NCBI GenBank assembly: GCA_945897545.1
Contig: CAMDGJ010000172.1
Span: 1-5,979, forward strand
Origin: Flavobacterium psychrophilum
GTDB taxonomy: Bacteria > Bacteroidota > Bacteroidia > Flavobacteriales > Flavobacteriaceae
DNA: 5,979 bases
Reading direction: 5' to 3'
Positions 1 through 5,367 of the stretch are shown here, in pieces. Position numbers and translations under genes: made by a program. The notes beneath the pieces were generated by a model. It did no database searches and was not told the origin of the DNA. It saw only the letters and a program-made list of their open reading frames with translations. Within the stretch, counting starts at the first letter, position 1. Each line of letters begins with the position of its first letter.

Positions 1-6
1 TTTATT

Positions 7-30
7 GAAAGATATTTCTTTCTTTTTTTA
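7..30 (+). terminator. Weak candidate intrinsic terminator at left edge
   Basis: GAAAGA (7-12) and TCTTTC (17-22) form a 6-bp stem around a 4-nt loop, followed directly by a T-rich run on the plus strand. This would suit a plus-strand gene ending left of the window. The stem is AT-rich and short, so it could be chance in a T-rich spacer. Nothing else is recognisable in the first 66 bases. Confidence 0.3.
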
Positions 31-66
31 TACTTTTTTCAACCCTTGATTCGCATTATGAATATA

Positions 67-594
67 TCAATATTCAAAGCGCTCTATTATTGCTTCAAAT
101 TCTTGTTTGTTAAACCAGTCTTGTTTTATTGTTTCATCGCTAATGGAAACAATCCTTGATTTAAAATCGGTTAGTGTTCCATTTGCAATCATAAAAATTA
201 CGGCTTGTTTAAATGAACTGAACATACTTTTATAAAAGACTTCTTGTTTTACCATTCGTTCACTTGAAAAAGTTTGGGCTATTTCAATAGCGTAAAGCAT
301 CACATCGCCGATTAAGAATGGATCTACCCCTAGAAGAATGAAATGTTTAATGTAATTTTGGGCAACAGAACGGCGCATCTTCGGTCTTCTGAGTTTACTT
401 CCGGTTCTTTGTGGAAAATATTCATTCGAAATTTTGATTTTACAATCTTTAACCAAGTTGTCTTCCTGAGGATTAAATACAAAATCATAATAGGTTTTGA
501 CTGCACTAAATTTTTCGTACAATTCAAGCATCTGTTCTTCAAGTTGTGCTTTATCGAGTGCAGTCAAATATTTTTTTAAATCGCGTTTGCTCAT
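67..594 (-). CDS. DUF6155-like conserved protein of unknown function
   Basis: This is a soluble protein of 175 residues with no signal peptide or membrane segment. The N-terminus (MSKRDLKKYL, followed by a charged helix to about residue 30 and YYDFVFNP near 35-42) matches what I recall of the DUF6155 family, common in Flavobacterium and relatives. The middle is basic (GSKLRRPKMRR at about 65-75), and the rest looks helical. No catalytic motif is visible and no function is established to my knowledge. The ATG at 594 is supported by an exact TAnnTTTG box at 613-620 on the same strand, 18 nt upstream, which implies a very short leader. The stop is TGA. It is transcribed alone, divergently from the DUF3817-channel pair. 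I am confident that it is a real gene, moderately sure of the family from memory, and make no functional claim. Confidence 0.85.
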   Translation of the reverse strand: MSKRDLKKYLTALDKAQLEEQMLELYEKFSAVKTYYDFVFNPQEDNLVKDCKIKISNEYFPQRTGSKLRRPKMRRSVAQNYIKHFILLGVDPFLIGDVMLYAIEIAQTFSSERMVKQEVFYKSMFSSFKQAVIFMIANGTLTDFKSRIVSISDETIKQDWFNKQEFEAIIERFEY

Positions 595-612
595 TATAAT
601 AGTTTAGAAATA

Positions 613-620
613 CAAAAGTA
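613..620 (-). promoter_or_regulatory. Candidate -7 box for the DUF6155-like gene
   Basis: The minus strand reads TACTTTTG here, an exact match to the Bacteroidota -7 consensus TAnnTTTG. It lies 18 nt before the ATG at 594. No clear TTG -33 element is seen at the usual distance, so the call rests on the -7 match and its position. Confidence 0.5.
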
Positions 621-663
621 AATTACTTTGGGAATTATTACTCTAAAAATCAATGATTATCGT

Positions 664-671
664 TAATTTTG
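664..671 (+). promoter_or_regulatory. Candidate -7 box for the DUF3817-channel operon
   Basis: TAATTTTG is an exact TAnnTTTG match on the plus strand, 28 nt upstream of the ATG at 700. With the minus-strand box at 613-620 it makes a compact divergent promoter region. No convincing -33 TTG is seen at standard spacing. Confidence 0.5.
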
Positions 672-699
672 CAAATTCAATTTAAAACAACAATCTTTA

Positions 700-984
700 A
701 TGCTACGTATTTTCAAAAATATTGCAATCCTTGAAGGAATCTCTTATTTGTTATTATTTGGTAATATGCTTTTAATTAAACCCTCAAATTTTGCTCTCTA
801 CAAAAGTTTATTGTATCCGATAGGGATGACACACGGCGTTTTATTCATAGGTTATGTATTATTTACATTTTTATTAATAAAATTTCAAAAATGGAATTTT
901 AAAACAACTACAATAATTCTTGGAGCTTCACTCCTACCCTTTGCGACTTTTTACGTTGAAAAAAAATACTTAAGAAATGAATAA
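700..984 (+). CDS. DUF3817-type small integral membrane protein
   Basis: This is a 94-residue hydrophobic protein with about three membrane segments (roughly residues 8-26, 42-62 and 68-88). Motifs recall the DUF3817 (YdzA-like) family: an early ILEGISYLLL, a central YPIGMTHGVLFIGYV with a conserved His in the membrane region, and PFATFYVEKK near the C-terminus. Length and topology fit that family, whose biochemical role is unknown to me. The stop codon (982-984) lies inside the start of the downstream mechanosensitive channel, giving an 8-bp overlap, so the two are very probably co-transcribed and translationally coupled. A promoter box lies 28 nt upstream. Pairing with an osmotic-stress channel hints at an envelope-related role, but that is inference only. 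Confidence 0.85.
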   Translation: MLRIFKNIAILEGISYLLLFGNMLLIKPSNFALYKSLLYPIGMTHGVLFIGYVLFTFLLIKFQKWNFKTTTIILGASLLPFATFYVEKKYLRNE

Positions 985-2233
985 TTTTCTTGAAAGGATA
1001 TTTGGTTGGTGTTATCCATTATTGCGAAAACTAGGTTTTGATTATTCCTTGGCTTCCTATTTGAGTTTGATTATAAACATCATCTTAATGTGTTTTTTGG
1101 CTTATATCTTTTTTATTGTTTTTCGTTTACTATTGGATAAAATTTTCAGATTAATAGCTAGAAAAACAAAAAATAAATTTGATGATTATGTCATCGAAAA
1201 TTTAACAGGACAATACCTTTTTTATTTAATTCCTTTACTTATTGTCTATAAATCTGTACCCGTAATTTTAGAAAAATATGATTACTGGGAATTTGTGTTT
1301 GGCAAAATTGTTGGTGTTTGGATGGTTGTTCTCATAATAATGATCATCAGAATGGGTTTAAATATCTTGAAGAATTATTTAAAACTTAAGCCTAGGTATA
1401 GCGACAAGCCAATTGATAGTTTTATTCAGGTTTTTAATATTGTGCTGTGGCTGTTTGGACTAACAGTAATTGTTTCAAAAATATTTGATATCAATCAAAA
1501 AGATGTTCTTACTATTTTAGGAGCTATTTCAGCATTGATAATTTTAATTTTTAGAGACACAATATTAGGATTTGTTGCCAGTGTTCAAGTTGCGATCAAC
1601 GATATGGTGCGCATTGGAGATTGGGTTACAATGGAAAAATTTGGTGTCGATGGAGATGTAATTGAAATAAATCTTGCTACCGTTAAAGTTCGAAATTTCG
1701 ACAATACCACCACCACAATCCCTACCTATAGTTTAATTTCAGATTCTTTTCAAAATTGGCGTGGAATGATCGATTCCGATGGACGTAGAATCAAAAGACA
1801 CATTTTGTTGAAAGCCAGCAGTATTCGATTCTTAGAAGAATCAGAATTGAATAATTTGAAAAAAATCGAACTGATAAGCACTTATATCGATAAAAGAAAA
1901 TCCGAAATTGATAAATTTAATTCAAGTAATTTTATCGATAAATCAATTGCCATCAATGGCCGTAATTTGACGAATTTAGGCGTATTTCGAAAATACATTA
2001 CCCAATATCTTCATAATCATCCTGGATTAAATAAAGATTTGATTATGGTTTGTCGGCAGTTGCAATCGACTGCTTATGGTGTTCCTTTGGAAATTTATGC
2101 TTTTTCAAAAGATAAAAAATTTGAAAATTATGAATATATTATGTCAGACATTTTTGATCATATTATTGCATCTGTTCCCTATTTTGATTTAGAAATCTCT
2201 GAAATTTCGAATGAAAAAGAGTTGTCAAAATAA
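977..2233 (+). CDS. ybdG: Mechanosensitive ion channel, MscS superfamily, YbdG/MscM type
   Basis: This is an inner-membrane channel expected to open under membrane tension and release solutes on hypo-osmotic shock. The 418 residues show about five membrane segments (roughly 27-55, 79-97, 111-132, 148-170 and 177-198). The last, pore-lining segment contains LGAISALIILIFRDTILGF. The MscS beta domain follows (about 205-275), with GDWVTMEKFGVDGDVIEINL and then IPTYSLISDSFQNWRG and GRRIKR. The C-terminal domain carries LTNLGVFRKYI, YGVPLEIYAF and DIFDHI. This set of motifs and the length resemble E. coli YbdG (about 415 residues) much more than the shorter classical MscS. The ATG at 977 overlaps the preceding gene by 8 bp, indicating coupling. 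The stop is 2 bp from the stop of the convergent thioesterase, leaving no room for a terminator. The family call is secure; orthology to ybdG is from remembered motif similarity. Confidence 0.93.
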   Translation: MNNFLERIFGWCYPLLRKLGFDYSLASYLSLIINIILMCFLAYIFFIVFRLLLDKIFRLIARKTKNKFDDYVIENLTGQYLFYLIPLLIVYKSVPVILEKYDYWEFVFGKIVGVWMVVLIIMIIRMGLNILKNYLKLKPRYSDKPIDSFIQVFNIVLWLFGLTVIVSKIFDINQKDVLTILGAISALIILIFRDTILGFVASVQVAINDMVRIGDWVTMEKFGVDGDVIEINLATVKVRNFDNTTTTIPTYSLISDSFQNWRGMIDSDGRRIKRHILLKASSIRFLEESELNNLKKIELISTYIDKRKSEIDKFNSSNFIDKSIAINGRNLTNLGVFRKYITQYLHNHPGLNKDLIMVCRQLQSTAYGVPLEIYAFSKDKKFENYEYIMSDIFDHIIASVPYFDLEISEISNEKELSK

Positions 2234-2235
2234 TA

Positions 2236-2619
2236 TTAAAGGCGGTCTTTCACAAATTCAATCTCTGTTTTACCGTGGGCCTTTGGTTTCCCATCCTCTC
2301 CGAGATTCACCATTGTTGTACTGTCAATTGAAATTATAGTTTCCCGAGTCATCATATTTCTCGCCTCACATTTTAGCGTTAAGGAACTGTTTCCAAATTT
2401 CACAACATCAATACCAATTTCAATAATATCTCCTTGTCGTGCTGAACTTCTAAAGTTAATCTCGGACATATGCTTGGTCACAATTCTGGAATTTTCTAAT
2501 TGAATAATAGTGTACAAAGCCAATTCTTCGTCCAACCAAGCTAATAATCTTCCTCCAAATAGTGTTCCGTTCGGGTTTAAATCTTCGGGTTTTACCCATT
2601 TTCTAGAATGAAATCGCAT
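2236..2619 (-). CDS. Hotdog-fold acyl-CoA thioesterase, YciA/ACOT-like
   Basis: This is a predicted cytoplasmic acyl-CoA thioesterase that hydrolyses acyl-CoA to free acid and CoA; the chain-length preference cannot be read from sequence. The 127 residues match a single hotdog domain. The N-terminal NPNGTLFGGRLLAWLDE (about residues 15-31) corresponds to the NxxGxxFGG...D segment of YciA-type enzymes, with Asp30 as the likely catalytic acid. VTKHMSEINFRSSARQGDIIEI (about 47-68) and GNSSLT (about 76-81) fit the central strands and the CoA-binding face. It lacks a long C-terminal tail. The ATG at 2619 is supported by an exact TAnnTTTG box 17 nt upstream. It is divergent from the 134-residue gene and converges on the channel gene with a 2-bp gap, so its transcript must run into antisense sequence of the channel unless it ends inside its own gene. 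Confidence 0.92.
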   Translation of the reverse strand: MRFHSRKWVKPEDLNPNGTLFGGRLLAWLDEELALYTIIQLENSRIVTKHMSEINFRSSARQGDIIEIGIDVVKFGNSSLTLKCEARNMMTRETIISIDSTTMVNLGEDGKPKAHGKTEIEFVKDRL

Positions 2620-2630
2620 ATTATTTTTTA

Positions 2631-2640
2631 TTTGCGCAAA
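2631..2640. promoter_or_regulatory. Perfect 10-bp palindrome in a divergent promoter region
   Basis: TTTGCGCAAA is a perfect palindrome between the divergent thioesterase gene and the 134-residue gene. It overlaps the thioesterase -7 box by 4 bp, a position suited to an operator. No regulator is encoded in the window, and a 10-bp AT-flanked palindrome may occur by chance. Confidence 0.3.
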
Positions 2641-2644
2641 ATTA
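2637..2644 (-). promoter_or_regulatory. Candidate -7 box for the thioesterase gene
   Basis: The minus strand reads TAATTTTG, an exact TAnnTTTG match 17 nt before the ATG at 2619. The distance closely matches that at the DUF6155-like gene (18 nt), which strengthens both calls. No clear -33 TTG is seen. Confidence 0.5.
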
Positions 2645-2683
2645 AACTTTTATAAGTTGTTTTTTTTTAATTTTAAAAAAAAA

Positions 2684-3088
2684 ATGATGAACCAAAGAGA
2701 TGTTTTTTTAAAGGAATTTAGAGGGCAAACTATTGGCACCATATCTGATCAATCCTCAGCAGAAGAACTTTTTCAGAATGAAGTACTTCGCCCAATTCTG
2801 AAGCTGCAAAACGATTTGTTTGTAGCTTCCTTCATCAATCATTTAACGAAAAACAAGATTGATTTCAGCACCAATTCCATTGAAAAAAAATTCACAATAA
2901 TTGAAAATGCAATTCAAAAAGACATCAAATTTCGTAATGCTTTGAAAGGAATGATACTCGGATTATTTACTACCGATGAATATTTGGTATACAGAAAAAA
3001 CTCATCTAATCTCAACAAAAGAATGATGAGTATGCTCATCGAAAGATTGAAAAGTCAAGTGCAATTACTTGAAAAAGAAAGTGTTTAA
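2684..3088 (+). CDS. Conserved Flavobacteriia-type protein of unknown function
   Basis: This is a soluble, mostly helical protein of 134 residues with no signal peptide, membrane segment or metal-binding motif that I can see. Distinct stretches are FRGQTIGTI (about 12-20), LRPILKLQNDLF (about 35-46), IENAIQKDIKFRNALKGMILGLFT (about 73-96) and SSNLNKRMMSMLIERLKSQ (about 107-125). I recall similar flavobacterial proteins carrying the automatic label 'glyoxalase', but no vicinal-oxygen-chelate motif or His/Glu ligand pattern supports that here. I start at the ATG at 2684 (a second ATG at 2687 is equally possible). The frame can be opened further at a TTG (2657), but that stretch encodes only Phe, Asn and Lys from T/A homopolymers. 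The leader is a run of ten A's with no Shine-Dalgarno motif. It is followed by a T-run and then the palindromic repeat cluster. Confidence 0.82.
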   Translation: MMNQRDVFLKEFRGQTIGTISDQSSAEELFQNEVLRPILKLQNDLFVASFINHLTKNKIDFSTNSIEKKFTIIENAIQKDIKFRNALKGMILGLFTTDEYLVYRKNSSNLNKRMMSMLIERLKSQVQLLEKESV

Positions 3089-3140
3089 AAACATGGTTTG
3101 CTATTTTTTTTGGTTAGTTTTTTATAACTCTCTCCTTAGC

Positions 3141-3273
3141 GATAGCGGAATTGTATTCCGTGCCTACAAAGTTGAGTAAGTAATCCTGTTCGATTGACTT
3201 CGTAAGTTCGGCTAAAACCTCGGGTGTTTTAGTTGCCTATTGGAAAGGGCACGGAATATAATTCCGCGCTATC
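3141..3273. repeat. Compound inverted repeat, unit A (REP/BIME-like)
   Basis: The left arm (3141-3164) and right arm (3248-3273) are inverted copies. They pair over 24 positions with one mismatch and a 2-base (GC) gap, and enclose 83 bases. Each arm is also its own hairpin, a GGAAT/ATTCC stem on a 3-nt loop, between conserved flanks (GATAGC before, GTGCC after). The enclosed segment contains two smaller hairpins: ACTT/AAGT near 3197-3204 and CTAAAAC/GTTTTAG at 3212-3218 and 3226-3232. Nested palindromes in head-to-head pairs between convergent genes resemble REP/BIME elements. The family is not one I can name, and no transposase is present in the window. Confidence 0.7.
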
Positions 3274-3320
3274 CATAATAAGAGGCATTTGTATATCCGA
3301 GCGATCGGTCAACTTCTAAT

Positions 3321-3409
3321 GCTAGCGCGAGCTTCTAGCTCGTGCCCGTAAGAGTATTGTCACGAGCGTGACGCTCGCGCTAGCGGGGGGTGATGCTCGC
3401 GCTAGCGGG
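3321..3409. repeat. Compound inverted repeat, unit B, with a partial third copy
   Basis: Arm 3321-3344 is inverted relative to 3361-3384 (21 of 24 positions pair) across a 16-base spacer. Each arm is self-complementary: CGAGCT/AGCTCG in the first and CGAGCGT/ACGCTCG in the second. A third, truncated copy at 3391-3409 directly repeats 3369-3387 with 18 of 19 identities and a 22-bp offset. The 12-mer GCTAGCGCGAGC occurs three times: at 3321-3332 on the plus strand and at 3373-3384 and 3395-3406 on the minus strand. The flanks match those of unit A, so both units belong to one family. The hairpins could help end transcription from both sides, which is inference. Confidence 0.72.
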
Positions 3410-3466
3410 TGATTGTGTTGGCGTCACTTTGATATTGTTTTAGCGGTAGAAATCTACACTTATTTT

Positions 3467-5119
3467 TTAGTTACTCTTCACCAAATTTACATAAAAATCC
3501 TTATCCACTTCAATTTTCAGCGCTTTCACGGTTTGTGGTACATTAGTCCATTCTGCTTGAGGTTTTAGCCATTGTTCTTTTCCGTTTATCCTTACTTTTA
3601 TAGGAATAGAAAAGCCAGGAACACAATTTGTCCAGCGGAACGATAAGTTGTTATCCTTGAATTTATATTCGAATGTCGGGATTCTAATATCGCGCAAATA
3701 TTGGTCAAAAAACGGCCCTAAATCAAGTCCAACATTTTTGCTTAAAAAATCCTCAATTTGTTTGGTTGTCACGGTTTGGTGGTAAAAAGTGCTGTTCAAA
3801 CCTCGCAAAATCGTTCTCCATTTTTCATCGTCATTCACGATTTGGCGAAGCGTATGCAACATATTGGCACCTTTTGGATACATATCGCCAGAGCCTTCTT
3901 TGTTTACATCATAAGTTCCGATAATGGTTTTAGTGTTGTTTATGCCATTTCTTAAACCTCTCGCATATTCGCTTCCTGCTTCTTTCCCATAATAATAATC
4001 GACAAATAAACATTCAGAATAGGACGTAAAACTTTCGTGAATCCACATATCAGCAATGTCTTTGTAGGTAATATTATTAGCGAACCATTCGTGCCCCGAT
4101 TCGTGAATTATAATATAGTCGAATTTCAATCCCCAACCAGTATCACTCAAATCGCCGCCTCGATACCCATTGGTAAAATCGTTTCCATAAGTAACGCTGC
4201 TTTGGTGTTCCATTCCTAAATACGGCGCTTCAACCAATTTGTAACTATCTTCGTAAAAAGGATACGGGCCAAACCAATGTTCGAAAGCTTTCAACATTCT
4301 TGGAACATCTTTAAATTGAATTTTTGCCTTTTCCAAATTATCTCGTAATACATAATAATCGCAATCCAAATCGCCTTTTTCGCCCTTGAAAACTTCAGAA
4401 AAAGAAACATAATCGCCTATATTTATATTTACACCGTAATTGTTGATGGGATTGGAAACATACCAATTGAAAGTTCGGGTACCGTCTTTCATATCAACAA
4501 CGCTTTGCAAACGACCATTGGAAACATCCGTCAAATTCTTGGGAACATTGACACTAATGAGCATATCTTCAACTTCGTCATACATATGGTCTTTGTTGGG
4601 CCACCAAACACTAGCGCCTATCCCTTGGCAAGTGGAAGCGATAAAGGGATTGCCATTGGCATCTTTTTTCCAAGTAATTCCGCCATCCCAAGGCGGATTC
4701 ACGGCAATTTTAGGTTTTCCGCCATAAAAAACTACAACTTCTTTTATTTCTCCAACATTTTGTGATGCAACCAAATCAATATAAAAAACATTACCATCTC
4801 GTTGATATTTTAATTCTTTGCCATCCTGGGTAACTTTAGAGATTTTCAAAGGTTCTTGTAAGTCAATTTGCATCCGATGATAGGGATTCAAAACTTTGTA
4901 GCGAATGGTATTCGAACCCGAAATTGTACTATCAGCAGGATTTACTTTGATGGCCAAATGATAGTTCTTCAAGTCCCACCAAGCTCTTTCTTTGGTAATA
5001 CTTCCACGTAGACTGTCTTGTCTAGTGAATATTTCTTCTTTATTTCCTAGAAGTCCCTGCGCAGTTAACACATTAGAAAGCAGTAAAGAGATGCAAATAA
5101 AACTTAGATAATTTTTCAT
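3467..5119 (-). CDS. Secreted M1 family zinc metallopeptidase
   Basis: This is a predicted periplasmic or exported aminopeptidase-type zinc enzyme of 550 residues. A signal peptide (MKNYLSFICISLLLSNVLTA, likely cleaved before Gln21) comes first. An N-terminal beta domain follows (about 45-250), then the catalytic domain. Zinc-site residues are His339, Glu340 and His343 (HESGH), then Glu362 (HESFTSY), exactly 18 residues after the second His, as in M1. The substrate-binding motif is GMEH (302-305), where classical enzymes have GAMEN. The likely catalytic Tyr414 lies in YPKGANMLH. The C-terminus (about 480-550) is a small beta-rich region without an obvious type IX sorting domain. The frame stays open 54 codons upstream to 5281, but that part precedes the signal peptide and crosses repeat-like sequence, so the ATG at 5119 is chosen. 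The leader is A-rich with no Shine-Dalgarno motif. Natural substrates are unknown. Confidence 0.93.
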   Translation of the reverse strand: MKNYLSFICISLLLSNVLTAQGLLGNKEEIFTRQDSLRGSITKERAWWDLKNYHLAIKVNPADSTISGSNTIRYKVLNPYHRMQIDLQEPLKISKVTQDGKELKYQRDGNVFYIDLVASQNVGEIKEVVVFYGGKPKIAVNPPWDGGITWKKDANGNPFIASTCQGIGASVWWPNKDHMYDEVEDMLISVNVPKNLTDVSNGRLQSVVDMKDGTRTFNWYVSNPINNYGVNINIGDYVSFSEVFKGEKGDLDCDYYVLRDNLEKAKIQFKDVPRMLKAFEHWFGPYPFYEDSYKLVEAPYLGMEHQSSVTYGNDFTNGYRGGDLSDTGWGLKFDYIIIHESGHEWFANNITYKDIADMWIHESFTSYSECLFVDYYYGKEAGSEYARGLRNGINNTKTIIGTYDVNKEGSGDMYPKGANMLHTLRQIVNDDEKWRTILRGLNSTFYHQTVTTKQIEDFLSKNVGLDLGPFFDQYLRDIRIPTFEYKFKDNNLSFRWTNCVPGFSIPIKVRINGKEQWLKPQAEWTNVPQTVKALKIEVDKDFYVNLVKSN

Positions 5120-5150
5120 TGTAATTTTTCTATTTATTATAATTTTTTTC

Positions 5151-5170
5151 ACCGCAAAGTCGCAAAGAGA
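5151..5170. repeat. Short CGCAAAG tandem, possible interspersed repeat fragment
   Basis: CGCAAAG occurs twice at an 8-bp spacing (5153-5159 and 5161-5167), preceded by CAC and followed by an A-run. It lies in the leader region of the metallopeptidase. From memory, CACCGCAAAG-type runs of this heptamer are scattered between genes in several flavobacterial and other genomes. This would be a short, possibly decayed, copy. Confidence 0.4.
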
Positions 5171-5221
5171 AAAAAACTCGTTTTTTAGAGTGATAAATAT
5201 CAGGTTTGGCTCATTACCTTG

Positions 5222-5244
5222 ACAATCTTGCATTGTGACAAGAT
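5222..5244. promoter_or_regulatory. Overlapping short inverted repeats upstream of the metallopeptidase
   Basis: ATCTTG (5225-5230) and CAAGAT (5239-5244) are perfect inverted repeats 8 nt apart. ACAAT (5222-5226) and ATTGT (5232-5236) form a second, overlapping pair. They sit about 105-120 nt upstream of the metallopeptidase start. This might be an operator or leader hairpin. No exact TAnnTTTG box was found in 5120-5287, so the promoter is not located. Confidence 0.2.
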
Positions 5245-5287
5245 AATTTGTAATAAAAAAGTAAATATAACAGATTGCCATTGGAAA

Positions 5288-5337
5288 TAAAAGAAAAAAT
5301 CAAAACCCAATAGTATATTAATAAACTATTGGGTTTT
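5288..5337 (-). terminator. Strong intrinsic terminator for hisIE
   Basis: A perfect 13-bp stem (5302-5314 with 5325-5337, core CCCAATAG/CTATTGGG) closes a 10-nt loop. Read on the minus strand it is followed by GATTTTTTCTTTTATTT (to about 5285), a good U-rich tail. It begins 30 nt past the hisIE stop and separates the histidine genes from the metallopeptidase. The arm at 5325-5337 also ends in four T's on the plus strand, but no plus-strand gene approaches from the left. Confidence 0.85.
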
Positions 5338-5367
5338 ATATATGACAACTAATTAGAAATAGGTCTG

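Larger units (their letters stand above)
3089..3466. other. Gene-free convergent gap with palindromic repeats
   Basis: These 378 bases lie between the 3' ends of two convergent genes. I find no credible coding frame, tRNA or rRNA. The first 50 bases hold T-runs (eight T's at 3104-3111) with only a 4-bp hairpin before them, so a weak terminator at best for the 134-residue gene. Two repeat units follow (3141-3273 and 3321-3409), then about 55 bases containing a small GTAGA/TCTAC inverted repeat (3446-3457) before the metallopeptidase stop. A short CCGA/TCGG hairpin (3297-3308) sits between the two units. Base composition changes sharply: 58 of 89 bases in 3321-3409 are G or C, against clearly AT-rich surroundings. 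Confidence 0.75.

Noticed and set aside
330..579. Open frames of 70 and 78 codons overlapping the DUF6155-like gene
   Set aside because: They are alternative-frame shadows of a longer gene that has its own promoter box and a recognisable family signature.
1930..1941. Perfect palindrome TTTATCGATAAA
   Set aside because: It lies inside the channel coding sequence, where ordinary Ile-Asp-Lys codons produce it; nothing suggests a site.
2657..2683. TTG start nine codons upstream of the 134-residue protein
   Set aside because: It encodes only Phe, Asn and Lys from homopolymer T and A runs. Two ATG codons follow at 2684 and 2687, where the conserved-looking protein begins.
3141..3409. CRISPR array
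   Set aside because: Repeats are in both orientations, irregularly spaced and self-palindromic; there are no regular unique spacers and no cas genes.
3446..3457. GTAGA/TCTAC inverted repeat as the metallopeptidase terminator
   Set aside because: A 5-bp stem with a 2-nt loop and no T-run after it on the minus strand is too weak to call.
3758..4765. Several plus-strand open frames of 60-95 codons opposite the metallopeptidase
   Set aside because: They lie antisense to a well-supported M1 gene with intact catalytic motifs, overlap each other in different frames and show no protein-like features.
5171..5186. A6-CTCG-T6 inverted repeat as a terminator
   Set aside because: Its stem is only A-T pairs and it sits in the metallopeptidase leader where no transcript is expected to end; it is likely a by-product of A/T tracts.
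5120..5281. 54-codon N-terminal extension of the metallopeptidase frame to 5281
   Set aside because: A clear signal peptide begins at the ATG at 5119. The extension is hydrophobic, low-complexity sequence that reads through a CGCAAAG repeat and A/T runs, and would bury the signal peptide internally.
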